DNA of 64,000 bases from Bacteroidetes bacterium HGW-Bacteroidetes-1. GTDB taxonomy: Bacteria > Bacteroidota > Bacteroidia > Bacteroidales > F082. Positions 1 through 8,270 of the stretch are shown here, one piece after another (the first letter of the stretch is position 1; each line of letters opens with the position of its first letter). The notes below the pieces were generated by a model. It saw nothing but the letters and a program-made list of their open reading frames with translations, did not search any database and was not told the DNA's origin. Position numbers and translations under genes: made by a program. The DNA is taken from contig PHDU01000005.1 in NCBI GenBank assembly GCA_002842755.1, positions 1-64,000 on the forward strand. Reading direction: 5' to 3'.

Positions 1-674
1 GGCTTCTTTTTACCAGCATTTTTGATCTTCAATTCTTCAACAATCTGCTCATAGTTACCATATTCAAGAATGTAATCAGTTGCTTTCTTTTCACCAACAC
101 CGGCAATATTTGGGATATTGTCTGATGTATCGCCGGTCATGCACTTGTAATCAAGGTAATATTTCTGCTTGAACCCAAAGATATTTTCAAAGTTTTCCTT
201 GGTAATAGTCACCTTCTTATTAGGGTTATAAACAGAGATACGATCATCAATTAACTGTGGAAAGTCACCATCGGTTGAGATAATTGTAACAAGATGGTTG
301 TTACGAAGCATGAATGACAATAAAGCAATGTAATCATCTGCTTCGTAACCATCACCATCTAATACATTAAGGCCAGACTTTCTACAGATTTCTATAAAGA
401 CGGGAAAAACTTTCTGGAACATTGCGTATTGTTCTGGTGTAAGTGATGTCTTTCTGTGCCCTTTGTATTCAGGAAACAGATTTAATCTTCTTTCGCTTTT
501 ACAAGTATCGAACACCATGATTACTCTCTGGTTTTTAAGAGAGTTTTGCCGCATAAGCAGCCATGTATTCACAACACCTTTTAAAGACTTTGAGAAGTTT
601 TTAACATCACAGTTTTGCCAGAATGTTCTATGGAAAAAGTTATTTCCATCAATTATAGAAACGCGTATACTCAT
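1..674 (-). CDS. 5'-3' exonuclease / flap endonuclease (T4 RNase H-like), 3' end cut by window edge
   Basis: Not in the ORF track because it runs off the window. Reading the minus strand from ATG at 674 (AAAGGTAA just upstream) gives 224 open codons. Conserved acidic metal ligands of the FEN/T4 RNase H family are visible: IIDGNN (D9), VFD (D56), EADDYIALLS (about 111-120), STDGD (about 134-138) and TGDTSDNIPNIAGVG, the helix-hairpin-helix segment near 180-194. Family role: removes RNA primers and 5' flaps from lagging-strand fragments, matching the ligase and replisome genes nearby. The C-terminus is missing only because the window ends. Confidence 0.92.
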   Translation of the reverse strand, partial: MSIRVSIIDGNNFFHRTFWQNCDVKNFSKSLKGVVNTWLLMRQNSLKNQRVIMVFDTCKSERRLNLFPEYKGHRKTSLTPEQYAMFQKVFPVFIEICRKSGLNVLDGDGYEADDYIALLSFMLRNNHLVTIISTDGDFPQLIDDRISVYNPNKKVTITKENFENIFGFKQKYYLDYKCMTGDTSDNIPNIAGVGEKKATDYILEYGNYEQIVEELKIKNAGKKK

Positions 675-691
675 TAGTTTACCTTTCGTGT

Positions 692-988
692 TTACTTCTT
701 GAGAGCAGCCAACCTTTTTGCTTTCTTTTCATTGAAAGTAATCTGGCGTTTAGCGGCCATTTCTTTCAGCTTTTCAGGGGTGATGTTCTTTTTTACAATT
801 GGCATAGCAGCAACATCGGCCTGTATAAGCTTTCTCATTGCATGTGCTGATTTGATGATTGCCATCAATGCCTTACGAGCAACAAGACCGGCTTTCTTCA
901 CTTTGTTGTTTTGGAGCTTATAAAGCTCACCTTTTACAACAGCACTGTTATTGTCGATGGTTGATATATAAGATTCAAGATTATTCAT
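692..988 (-). CDS. small basic protein, possibly histone H1/Hc1-like
   Basis: 98 residues, lysine- and alanine-rich and predicted mainly helical. The centre (KKAGLVARKALMAI) and the Lys-rich C-terminus (NEKKAKRLAALKK) resemble Hc1-type DNA-binding proteins, like the ORF at 12520-12705 but less clearly. It sits 17 bp upstream of the flap endonuclease start in the same direction. A nucleoid or DNA-compaction role is inference; it may be a ribosome- or RNA-binding protein instead. Confidence 0.7.
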   Translation of the reverse strand: MNNLESYISTIDNNSAVVKGELYKLQNNKVKKAGLVARKALMAIIKSAHAMRKLIQADVAAMPIVKKNITPEKLKEMAAKRQITFNEKKAKRLAALKK

Positions 989-1051
989 AGATACTCCTTA
1001 TCGAAAAAATTCATAAAATCAATATATCAACGTATTTAACTTATGTCAAGA

Positions 1052-1450
1052 TTATTTCGCTGCTGTTTCCTTTTCTGCGGTTTCGATTTTTGTAATGATA
1101 TCTTCGATAGCTGATTTCATTGATGCATACACTTCAGCATTGCTGTCGTTGATTACAACAATGTTGTCAATGTTGGAAGAACTGTAATAGCTTTCTGATG
1201 AAATCATCGAGCTTGTGATTACAAATTCTCGTTCTTTGCGAGTTGTTTGTATGTGACTGTCCTTTAAAGTCAGTTTGCGTTTGAGTGCTTCATACACATT
1301 GATCTTGACAAAGCCATTTTCAAAAATTGCGGCAGGGTTCATGTATGGCATTACCAAATCAAACATTTCACCGCGCTTGTCTGTTACCGACAAAACGATT
1401 AGCTTTTCTTTGCCATTTACCGCATCCATAATCGGGTATTTCTTAGTCAT
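1052..1450 (-). CDS. hypothetical protein
   Basis: 132 residues, no recognised family. The start ATG at 1450 overlaps the end of the ligase gene by 8 bp and has GGAG about 7 nt upstream, so it is probably translationally coupled to the ligase. The sequence looks like a mixed alpha/beta soluble protein with a serine-rich middle and a charged helical C-terminus. No signal peptide or membrane segment. Confidence 0.75.
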   Translation of the reverse strand: MTKKYPIMDAVNGKEKLIVLSVTDKRGEMFDLVMPYMNPAAIFENGFVKINVYEALKRKLTLKDSHIQTTRKEREFVITSSMISSESYYSSSNIDNIVVINDSNAEVYASMKSAIEDIITKIETAEKETAAK

Positions 1451-2699
1451 CTGTAGTCTCCTTATCGAATCTAAATCTTTCGAAAGCTGTGTGTCTTAGA
1501 CTTCCAGTTTTCGTCTCTTCCATGTAACTTATTTCAGCAATTTTGTCAAGCAATTCTTCTTTATATGACCAATATTCTTCTCTTTCATCTTTTGTATAAC
1601 CTGTACCGCAACGCAGTTCTGTATTTTTATATTTAAAGATTAAACCACCTAGACAATGCTCGATTTCTGTTCCGGGTTCTCCGGGGTAATACCCAATTAT
1701 TCTCAGGTCAATTGTGTTCTTATCTTTGAACTTTAACCAATCATTGCTTCTTTTTGTCTGGTATAGTGAATAAGGATTTTTAATGATAATCCCTTCAGCA
1801 CCAGCAGCAATGTATTTACGAGCAATAGATGCTATAAGGTTGTAATCCATCTTAACCTTAAAGTATTTAAGGAACTTAATCTTCGGTGAATCTATCTTCT
1901 TTTCAAGAGCTTCCATAAAGGCAACACGTTCATACAAAGGTAAGTGACCAAGACTCTTGATATCGAAGATGCTTAATTTCGTTGTATTACGAATGTAAAT
2001 AGACGACATATCGACGTTCTTTCTATTTACAATCCTCATCAGCTTTTGAAAGTGGGTACTGGATATTTCGCAGTCTAATTCAAGACCAGCAAAATGATCT
2101 ATATGCCGGGCTATTTCAGATTTGATATTCTCTACCAAGAACGGTTGTAATTCCTTACCATCTCTTGATTTGAAATCAATTATATCTGAGGATTGAACTG
2201 TCTCAACAGCACGTATACCATCCACCTTCACATTGTAGTAACACCATTCAAGTTCAGAGAATGCGCGATTAAACCGCTTCTCATCTTGCTTAAAGGCCAG
2301 CATACAACCAAAGTCTGGTATAATTTCTTTGTTGAATGCTTTGTTTATCAACTTTTTGTTGATACCAATATTCAAGTCTTTATCAATTGCTTTAAGAAAG
2401 TAATCAATCACTTCTTTTTTACGAAGTGCTAGATTACTTCTCAATAGTTGTATCTTGTCGTTTCTTCCGGGTGTTACCTTGATCTTTTCAAATAAATCAA
2501 ATGGTATATCTTCATTAAGACCATATATCCAAGGAACCCTAATACCGGCAGATGTCAGGCCAAATATTTCCCGATTGGAATAAGCGTACACAAGAAAGCG
2601 TTCCAGTTCATCTTGGTTGCTATATTCTCGTAATAGCTTCACCTTAACGCTGGTTCTAGGTTCGTTCTTTATTTCATTTAACAATCTGACGAGTGCCAT
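1443..2699 (-). CDS. ATP-dependent DNA ligase
   Basis: 418 residues. Motif I is KVDGIRA with the presumed adenylated lysine at K158. It is followed by LELDCEI (motif III region), EGIIIKNP (motif IV) and a WLKFKDK motif V, then an OB-fold-like tail. Family chemistry: seals nicks using ATP through a lysyl-AMP intermediate. The N-terminal 140 residues are helical, as in T4 gp30-type ligases. Neighbours are recombination and primer-removal genes, fitting Okazaki fragment joining and repair. Confidence 0.95.
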   Translation of the reverse strand: MALVRLLNEIKNEPRTSVKVKLLREYSNQDELERFLVYAYSNREIFGLTSAGIRVPWIYGLNEDIPFDLFEKIKVTPGRNDKIQLLRSNLALRKKEVIDYFLKAIDKDLNIGINKKLINKAFNKEIIPDFGCMLAFKQDEKRFNRAFSELEWCYYNVKVDGIRAVETVQSSDIIDFKSRDGKELQPFLVENIKSEIARHIDHFAGLELDCEISSTHFQKLMRIVNRKNVDMSSIYIRNTTKLSIFDIKSLGHLPLYERVAFMEALEKKIDSPKIKFLKYFKVKMDYNLIASIARKYIAAGAEGIIIKNPYSLYQTKRSNDWLKFKDKNTIDLRIIGYYPGEPGTEIEHCLGGLIFKYKNTELRCGTGYTKDEREEYWSYKEELLDKIAEISYMEETKTGSLRHTAFERFRFDKETTDD

Positions 2700-3213
2700 T
2701 TTTAATATCCAACCTTCTATATAATCTATCTAATATTTGGAAGTCTGTTGCTCTTAAAAGAATGCGACCATTTAACACTCGTTTGTGGTGCTTCTTAACG
2801 AATTCTAGGAACTTTGCTTGTTCTATGCCATTCTTCTTTTTTAAAACGCTTCTTGCCCCGTTAACAGCGTCGAGAGTAGTCAGCACTTCATCTTTGTAAT
2901 ACATCCGCATCATCTCATTGAGATGTTCGAATAAGAATTCCCTTATTCTCAAAAACTCACCAAAGCTATTTACTCCAAATTTTCCTTTTAATTGCCAGAA
3001 CAGGTCAATCCCAAACTGGAATATGTAAGATGTAAATGCGGTAATTGTGGTTGCATCTTTAAAGACTGTTTCATAAAGAATTGCAATCTTTTTGTAGAAC
3101 ATGGTTGGGATCATGATTACCCTTGGAATCCACTTAGCGTAACCAAGCGATAACAAAAGCTGGTCTTTTTGCTTTTGTTCAGCCTTTAACTTCGTAGACT
3201 TTGCTGATGCCAT
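2674..3213 (-). CDS. hypothetical helical protein
   Basis: 179 residues, Lys-rich N-terminus, otherwise helical, with hydrophobic stretches around residues 50-75 that are too broken for a clear membrane anchor. It overlaps the Rad50 C-lobe gene by 35 bp upstream and the ligase by 26 bp downstream, so it belongs to this operon. No family recognised; a DNA-repair accessory role is suggested only by position. Confidence 0.75.
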   Translation of the reverse strand: MASAKSTKLKAEQKQKDQLLLSLGYAKWIPRVIMIPTMFYKKIAILYETVFKDATTITAFTSYIFQFGIDLFWQLKGKFGVNSFGEFLRIREFLFEHLNEMMRMYYKDEVLTTLDAVNGARSVLKKKNGIEQAKFLEFVKKHHKRVLNGRILLRATDFQILDRLYRRLDIKNGTRQIVK

Positions 3214-3790
3214 TTTCCTGTTCTACCTTTATCGCTTTATCTGCTTTATGTATCAAGTCTTCTAAGTGAGTCACTATAATCATTTGCATTCCCATCTGCT
3301 TTGATGTAACAGATATCCAATCAATAGCAAATGGTAATCTCACACCATCCAAGTTCTTGAACGGTTCATCAAGGATTAGAACCTGTCTTAATGTGCCTTT
3401 AAATATTCTCAAGTAAGAAATCCTGAGACATAAGCTGATGATATCAAGGACACCACCACCCTTACAATCTTTGAGTGGCGTTATTTTACCATCTGTATTA
3501 ATGTAAAGATCATAGAACAAACCTTTTTTATTCCGGTTTGGTATAACCTTAAACTCCATCTTTTTATCAGGGAAAACAGCCTTTAATGCCAAATTTGACA
3601 AATTTTCGAGTTTAGACTTCACTTCGTTCCTTGTAAACTCAGAAAAGCTATAAAGGAAATCAAGAGCTTTGGAAAACTTATCAAGGCTTTCTTCATTTAA
3701 TATAACCTGTTCTTTGCTTGTCTTGATCGTTCTTTCAAGGTGTTCTTTATAGGACTGAACCTTAATTAAACGTGAATGTAAGTCACTCAT
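3179..3790 (-). CDS. Rad50/SbcC-like ABC ATPase, C-terminal lobe as a separate protein
   Basis: The track starts at a TTG (3805); I prefer ATG 3790, which has GAGAAG upstream, giving 203 residues. An N-terminal coiled-coil helix (about 1-70) leads into an SMC-type C-lobe: KGGGVLD signature-like loop (about 110-116), LILDEPFKNLD Walker B plus D-loop (about 138-148) and VTHLEDL H-loop. There is no Walker A; that lies in the separate gene at 5105-6424. Together with the Mre11-like gene between them it would form an SbcCD/gp46-gp47-type end-processing nuclease. Confidence 0.85.
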   Translation of the reverse strand: MSDLHSRLIKVQSYKEHLERTIKTSKEQVILNEESLDKFSKALDFLYSFSEFTRNEVKSKLENLSNLALKAVFPDKKMEFKVIPNRNKKGLFYDLYINTDGKITPLKDCKGGGVLDIISLCLRISYLRIFKGTLRQVLILDEPFKNLDGVRLPFAIDWISVTSKQMGMQMIIVTHLEDLIHKADKAIKVEQENGISKVYEVKG

Positions 3791-4046
3791 TGATAGTCTT
3801 CTCAACTGCTGTCAAAGTTGTTTCAAATGAGGTAAGAGCCGTTTCAAGCTTGGTTTTCATTGTTGAAATATCGGTTTTCATTGTTTCGATAGTTGCTTTA
3901 ACCTCGCTTGGTTCAATACCAAACTCGGTTTTAACACGATCAACCAATGATTTTCTCTGGGTTTCAGCGACAGTGATGGTCTTTTCTACGCTGTTGAGTC
4001 GCTTTTTAAGGTCTTCAAACTTAGCTTTTAATTCATTAAGTTCCAT
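3783..4046 (-). CDS. small coiled-coil protein
   Basis: 87 residues, almost entirely heptad-like (LKAKFEDLKKRLNSVEKT...), with no other domain. It lies between the Mre11-like nuclease (11-bp overlap upstream) and the Rad50 C-lobe gene (8-bp overlap downstream). Because the Rad50 arms are encoded separately here, this could be a coiled-coil partner or spacer of that complex, but that is inference from position. Confidence 0.75.
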   Translation of the reverse strand: MELNELKAKFEDLKKRLNSVEKTITVAETQRKSLVDRVKTEFGIEPSEVKATIETMKTDISTMKTKLETALTSFETTLTAVEKTINE

Positions 4047-4926
4047 TTTGTAATCGTTCCTTTACAAATTTAATTACATCGTCATCAACTTTGGTCGTCT
4101 TGGCAAATATATCGAGAGCATTGAATAGATTCTCGCTCATGATGCTTGTATCCATGAGTTCAACCATCTGTTTAACATTCTCAAGAACATTAACTTCCGG
4201 TGTATCATCAATAATTTTCTCAATGAACACATCGGTTTCACATGGTATTTCTTTGAGAACTACACCCTTATCAGATAGATAGGCGAACTTTGGCTTGCGG
4301 CCAACATCATGTGATGTATTCTTCCTTCTTGCCAATGCACCGGTTGAAACAAAAGTTGTTTTACCCCGCTGGATAATTCCCTGTTCTGGGTGATAATCAG
4401 CAATCAATACATAATCTGCATTTGTTTTCAAATCAGCAATCAAATAATGCTTGTAAATAACAGGGTCTTTCACAATTATGTGGTGTGTTAATAACACATT
4501 ATTTAATTCAGGTGAAAGAAATTCATCTCTTGTGTTTGGGTCTGTTACATTATCAGCAAATATCAATCTTGTTGTTGGTAAGTCCAAGTAATCCCGACCA
4601 TCCGAAAGTGTTACATTCCTCATAAACATACCAAGCATTGTCAGTGGTGATGACTCAGGAGAACCATCGTGGAAATGATTACCACGAAGTATTACCATCT
4701 TCACATCTGAATACTTTTCGAACAACATTAACAATTCTATAAAGACCAACATTGAAATGCTTGGTTTATCAAACAAATCACCACCAATTATGACGGTGCA
4801 ATGGTTTTTACGAGCAACTTTGAAAGCATGTTCAAGCTTGTTTAAGATGCTTCTATTGTAATTATCCTTGCGGCTAATTGGTCGTGCCCCATAATGGGGG
4901 TCAGGAATGTATATCAGTTTGTCCAT
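4036..4926 (-). CDS. Mre11/SbcD-like metallophosphoesterase (T4 gp47-like)
   Basis: 296 residues. Calcineurin-type metallophosphoesterase motifs appear in order: PDPHYG (D9, H11), GGDLFD (D50), RGNH (N83, H84), LLTHH (about 147-149) and a terminal H in DYHPEQG (about 179). Family role: Mn-dependent nuclease subunit that resects DNA ends with the Rad50 ATPase. Both Rad50 halves are encoded in the same operon. The last part would be the partner-binding region. Confidence 0.92.
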   Translation of the reverse strand: MDKLIYIPDPHYGARPISRKDNYNRSILNKLEHAFKVARKNHCTVIIGGDLFDKPSISMLVFIELLMLFEKYSDVKMVILRGNHFHDGSPESSPLTMLGMFMRNVTLSDGRDYLDLPTTRLIFADNVTDPNTRDEFLSPELNNVLLTHHIIVKDPVIYKHYLIADLKTNADYVLIADYHPEQGIIQRGKTTFVSTGALARRKNTSHDVGRKPKFAYLSDKGVVLKEIPCETDVFIEKIIDDTPEVNVLENVKQMVELMDTSIMSENLFNALDIFAKTTKVDDDVIKFVKERLQNGT

Positions 4927-4947
4927 GTTTATCTTTCAATCCATTCA

Positions 4948-5121
4948 TTATAGACTGCAACCTTTTTCGGTTGCGGTTGCAAATAACAACGATGTAACAG
5001 ACTGTTGGCATTCACGACAAAGAGCTATCCATTCGTCTGTTTTCGTATGGAAATGCACGATAACTTCTTTTTTACCACACCCGTCACAAATATTCGGCTG
5101 AGTCTTATGCTGTAAGATCAT
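4948..5121 (-). CDS. small zinc-ribbon protein
   Basis: The track uses GTG 5148; ATG 5121 is more natural because it overlaps the preceding gene's stop by only 17 bp. 57 residues with CDGC and CREC pairs separated by about 18 residues, a typical treble-clef/zinc-ribbon spacing. It lies between the Rad50 N-half and the Mre11-like gene. Function unknown; could bind DNA or a protein of the complex. Confidence 0.65.
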   Translation of the reverse strand: MILQHKTQPNICDGCGKKEVIVHFHTKTDEWIALCRECQQSVTSLLFATATEKGCSL

Positions 5122-6424
5122 TTTTAATTGTCTCAATACAACTTTCACAATATTTCTGATTAGTAATCGGACAAATCATTTTATCAGAATCTATTTCTTT
5201 TTTCAAAGATTCAATCTCTTTTAAAATATTTTGTTTATCCTTTGCGTACTCTTTAAATCGGGTGTCCAGTGTTGTTAGATTGTAATCAATACATTCAAGC
5301 TGATCGAGTTTAAATTGCAAAGCATCTGGAAACTCAACCTCTGGGAACACTGGAATATCGGCAGTTATAATATTGGCTATCTTCGCAATAATTGCCATCA
5401 GCTTCATACCAACGTCTATTTTCTTGGCAAGATCGTTGATATCATCTTCAACATCATCAAACAGAGCAAATTCCATCATGTCTATGCTATCATATTTCGA
5501 TAATGATTGCAAGCTATTTTCTAATTCTTTTAAGGTTTTATAGCCAGTTTCAATGTTCTGACATTTGCCAAGCATCATGATTGCTGCATCTAACTTGGTC
5601 TTAAAGTTATCAACAGTCGGTCTATATGTGGTGACTGGTGAAACCTTGTTTATTTCGATTTCCAGCCCTTCCAGCATGTTCAAATTGTCTTCAATGAGTT
5701 TGATGTCGTTTGCCAGTTTCGCAATCGTTTTATAGGCATCTGTTAACAGATCAACATCAGACTTAATCAGGTTCAACTGTTCTTCAGCAATCAATTGCTG
5801 TTTTGTGTAAACCTTCAACTGAGCCGATGTGTTTAACTTCTCAGATACAAGCTCTTTAATCAGAACATCTATCTTTTCTGAATCAGGTAACAGCGTCGAA
5901 ATCATCTTGTTCCGCAATGAACCGGTGTAAAGATCAGATACAAAGAACATCGGTTCATGCTGTTCAGCAAAGTTTAAAAAGATTTCGTTGTCAAGGAACT
6001 GAATCGGTTTAATCCGAGTGAAGTCTGTAATAAATTCAGGAAGCTTAACACCAAACCTGTCACGGCGTTCATCGTTAAGCATGTAGAACTCTTCAGAACT
6101 TTTGGCTGATAGAAATTCGCCACATGATTCACAAACTTGATCTTCTGCCTTGACTTTCTCTTTACAGTTAGGACACTTTTGTATCTTCGTTTTGGTGAAG
6201 CTTCTTGAAATTGTATCATCGTTGTCAAATACGATTGTATTCTTACCGGTTTCAGCATCCCAATTCAAATAGAATGGAGCTTTCCTTAATACAGCATCCA
6301 AGCCTCTAAGAAAAGCAGATTTACCAGAATCAGATAATCCTTGAATTACATTGATTGAAGGATGTAATTCAACTTTTGTATTAACATGTGGTTGAAAGTT
6401 CTGAAGTTCGACAGATTTAATCAT
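5105..6424 (-). CDS. Rad50/SbcC-like ATPase, N-terminal lobe plus half zinc hook (T4 gp46-like)
   Basis: The track begins at TTG 6469; ATG 6424 (MIKSVELQNF) is the better start, overlapping the upstream mini-ORF as TAATG, giving 439 residues. Walker A GLSDSGKS lies at about 29-36. A CPNC/CESC zinc ribbon sits at about 84-101, followed by a long coiled coil and a terminal cysteine motif CPIT...CESC at about 418-429. There is no Walker B or ABC signature; these are in the gene at 3179-3790. The protein stops just after the cysteine motif, as if Rad50 were cut at its hook. Confidence 0.88.
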   Translation of the reverse strand: MIKSVELQNFQPHVNTKVELHPSINVIQGLSDSGKSAFLRGLDAVLRKAPFYLNWDAETGKNTIVFDNDDTISRSFTKTKIQKCPNCKEKVKAEDQVCESCGEFLSAKSSEEFYMLNDERRDRFGVKLPEFITDFTRIKPIQFLDNEIFLNFAEQHEPMFFVSDLYTGSLRNKMISTLLPDSEKIDVLIKELVSEKLNTSAQLKVYTKQQLIAEEQLNLIKSDVDLLTDAYKTIAKLANDIKLIEDNLNMLEGLEIEINKVSPVTTYRPTVDNFKTKLDAAIMMLGKCQNIETGYKTLKELENSLQSLSKYDSIDMMEFALFDDVEDDINDLAKKIDVGMKLMAIIAKIANIITADIPVFPEVEFPDALQFKLDQLECIDYNLTTLDTRFKEYAKDKQNILKEIESLKKEIDSDKMICPITNQKYCESCIETIKNDLTA

Positions 6425-6510
6425 TATTTCACCAACAATTTTTCTTGTCGTGCAAACATAGCCAAACAAAGGCTTTCGGCCATATCATCATGAGTCAAAA
6501 TTCGCGACAT
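6424..6510 (-). CDS. 28-residue mini-ORF upstream of the Rad50 N-half
   Basis: Too short for the track. ATG at 6510 follows GGGAG, and the 28-codon frame (MSRILTHDDMAESLCLAMF...) ends in TAATG, sharing one base with the Rad50-like start. It looks like an amphipathic helix. The HNH gene upstream overlaps its first 16 bp. Probably a real leader or small protein coupled to the ATPase gene; function unknown. Confidence 0.55.
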   Translation of the reverse strand: MSRILTHDDMAESLCLAMFARQEKLLVK

Positions 6511-7064
6511 AAATATACTCCCTGTTTTTGGTCAAAATAAATTATGTCACATTCGATAAGTTTTTTAACACATTTATTTAGTGACCCATGAGATAAAAAA
6601 TGATCCGTGTTTGTTTTAAAAATATGTAAATTTTCAATACGATTGTCCTTTTTGTCCATGTTGATGTGATGAACAATCTCTGTATCTTCCAAATATCGCC
6701 CAATATGTTGTTCGACTACATATCTATGTTCTGATATCCAACCCTTTTTTGCAAATGGATGATTTATTTGCTTTATGAGAATATGCCCATCCATCTCAAT
6801 CCTACCCCTCTTGTTCTTTTTAGCTCCATCTGGGACTGAACTAATTACACGTCTACAATCAATGCTATTGCAGATAATGTTCTTGCTTCTTTTAAAATTT
6901 GAAAGATTTGCATATATTTCTTTTCCACAAACCGAGCAATTTGTTTTTACAAGATATCTATTTGCTGGTAAACCATTTTTTCTTAGATATGGGATTTTGT
7001 AAAGATTATCTCTTACAAAAACAAGTTTATTATTATTTTCTTCTGGTCTTTTTTTATTTACCAT
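6495..7064 (-). CDS. HNH homing-type endonuclease
   Basis: About 189 residues from the second of two tandem ATGs (7064), which is 7 nt from GGAG; TTG 7070 in the track is less likely. An N-terminal zinc pair (CSVCG...C..C) is followed by an HNH_3-type core with EHRYVVEQHIGR, VHHINMDKKDNR and IENLHIF. Such free-standing HNH enzymes cut DNA and spread within phage genomes. It is wedged between the RusA-like gene and the Rad50 operon, with a 20-bp perfect inverted repeat upstream. Confidence 0.88.
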   Translation of the reverse strand: MVNKKRPEENNNKLVFVRDNLYKIPYLRKNGLPANRYLVKTNCSVCGKEIYANLSNFKRSKNIICNSIDCRRVISSVPDGAKKNKRGRIEMDGHILIKQINHPFAKKGWISEHRYVVEQHIGRYLEDTEIVHHINMDKKDNRIENLHIFKTNTDHFLSHGSLNKCVKKLIECDIIYFDQKQGVYLCREF

Positions 7065-7084
7065 CATCAATCTCCATGCTTTTT

Positions 7085-7136
7085 AAATTAAACATTGACA
7101 ATATCATAATAAAAAAATATTGTCAATGTTTAATTT
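7085..7136. repeat. 20-bp perfect inverted repeat upstream of the HNH gene, with embedded promoter-like hexamers
   Basis: Arms AAATTAAACATTGACAATAT (7085-7104) and its exact reverse complement (7117-7136) flank a 12-bp AT loop. On the minus strand the arms contain TTGACA and TATTGT 17 bp apart, a plausible sigma70 promoter for the HNH gene. The symmetry could be a repressor operator, an RNA hairpin that limits readthrough, or both. Confidence 0.7.
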
Positions 7137-7143
7137 GTAACAG

Positions 7144-7536
7144 TTATTGTGATGTAATTGATGCACTTTCAATCACGATACTCCCGGTAATTGCCCAGTA
7201 TTTTGCAACAGTTATTTGCCATATGTGAGCATCCTCATCATGAACCGCGTCAGAAAGTGCCTTTAACATGTTATCGAGATCGGGTCTCTGTTGGTGTGGC
7301 TTACCTATCATTTCATTTTGCTTCTTCTTACTCCAGCTTTTCGGAATCGGTATATTGAATGTTACCTTTGCTCCTGCTTCCGGTAGTTTTGCACCAAGCT
7401 CTCTGAGCATATTACAGTAATCATAGTATCGGACAATGATAGGTCTTTTACGCCACTTGTCTGAGCGAGTCATACGTGGTTTGGGTTGTGGGTCTATGTT
7501 TAAAATTTGTATATTGTTCGGTAACTGCTGTTCCAT
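7144..7536 (-). CDS. RusA-like Holliday junction resolvase
   Basis: 130 residues from ATG 7536, preceded by AAAGGAAG (the track start 7569 is upstream of this RBS). The RusA signature is clear: an N-terminal PKPRMTR segment and RPDLDNMLKALSDAV followed by HDEDAHIW, which supply the conserved aspartates for metal-dependent cleavage. Family role: resolves four-way junctions in replication and recombination intermediates; T4-like phages use endonuclease VII for this instead. Confidence 0.9.
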   Translation of the reverse strand: MEQQLPNNIQILNIDPQPKPRMTRSDKWRKRPIIVRYYDYCNMLRELGAKLPEAGAKVTFNIPIPKSWSKKKQNEMIGKPHQQRPDLDNMLKALSDAVHDEDAHIWQITVAKYWAITGSIVIESASITSQ

Positions 7537-7605
7537 TGATAAAACTTCCTTTGAATAAGAATATACCAATTATAGCACATTAAAGGAAAGTTTTAAAGTA
7601 ATAAA

Positions 7606-7962
7606 TTACACATCAATTAATTGCTTTATTTTCTCTATTTTGGTGTTTTGTTGTGATATTCTTTCTTTCAATATGTTGATATATTTTGCTTGATCGATGA
7701 GAGTATTATCTTTAATGTGATGATCAATGAAAACCGCTTCTTCTGATTTACCACTAACATATGATATAATTTTGTTTAAATGATGTGCTTTTAAAATAGC
7801 TATATTTTGTGGTAGTTCTGGTAAACTTTCATTATGTGAAATGCAAAGAAGAATGTGTTTTTCTGGATTTTCTAATGCCATTTTAATAGCATCACAAATC
7901 ATTCTTGTTGTTTGGCCGCATTTTCTTGCCTGTGTGCTTAAAACTGTTCCAATACAAGTCAT
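7606..7962 (-). CDS. hypothetical protein with a degenerate P-loop-like motif
   Basis: 118 residues with AAAGGAATT upstream of ATG 7962. The N-terminus STQARKCGQTTRM resembles a Walker A loop with the usual lysine replaced, and EEAVFIDHH looks like a Walker B strand. It reads as a minimal P-loop fold ending in a coiled coil. It overlaps the upstream gene as TAATG. Whether it binds a nucleotide is uncertain; no specific family recognised. Confidence 0.65.
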   Translation of the reverse strand: MTCIGTVLSTQARKCGQTTRMICDAIKMALENPEKHILLCISHNESLPELPQNIAILKAHHLNKIISYVSGKSEEAVFIDHHIKDNTLIDQAKYINILKERISQQNTKIEKIKQLIDV

Positions 7963-8141
7963 TATAACAATTCCTTTATTAAGTTCATTGCTTCTGGAAG
8001 TGCAGGATTCTGACTGTTTCTAACAGCTATATTCCTGTTTAACCAACGGACATTATCTTTATTCTTGATGGTCTTTCTGTAAAATGGGATATCCATCTTC
8101 GCAATGATTGCTTCCAGCTTAGAAACTAATTCCTTATTCAT
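7962..8141 (-). CDS. hypothetical small protein
   Basis: 59 residues from ATG 8141 (the track uses TTG 8153). The nearest Shine-Dalgarno-like sequence (GGAGGT) lies about 14 nt upstream, inside the end of the preceding zinc-ribbon ORF. Basic, probably helical, no motif recognised. It shares one base with the next gene's start (TAATG), which supports translation. Confidence 0.6.
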   Translation of the reverse strand: MNKELVSKLEAIIAKMDIPFYRKTIKNKDNVRWLNRNIAVRNSQNPALPEAMNLIKELL

Positions 8142-8145
8142 AATG

Positions 8146-8253
8146 TTAATCAATTACCTCCGTATCATCTGAACCACAATGAGGACACTCAGCATCAATA
8201 GGTGATGGGTCTTCGAAATCTTCATCACAAGCATTACAATGATATGTAATCAT
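8146..8253 (-). CDS. 35-residue zinc-ribbon mini-protein
   Basis: Below the track cutoff. ATG 8253 has AAGGAG 8-9 nt upstream. The peptide carries CNAC near the N-terminus and CPHCG 15 residues later, with an acidic linker and tail: a textbook minimal zinc ribbon. It lies between two co-directional genes with short spacers. Function unknown; may be a small regulator of transcription or translation. Confidence 0.7.
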   Translation of the reverse strand: MITYHCNACDEDFEDPSPIDAECPHCGSDDTEVID

Positions 8254-8270
8254 TTAATAATCTCCTTAAT

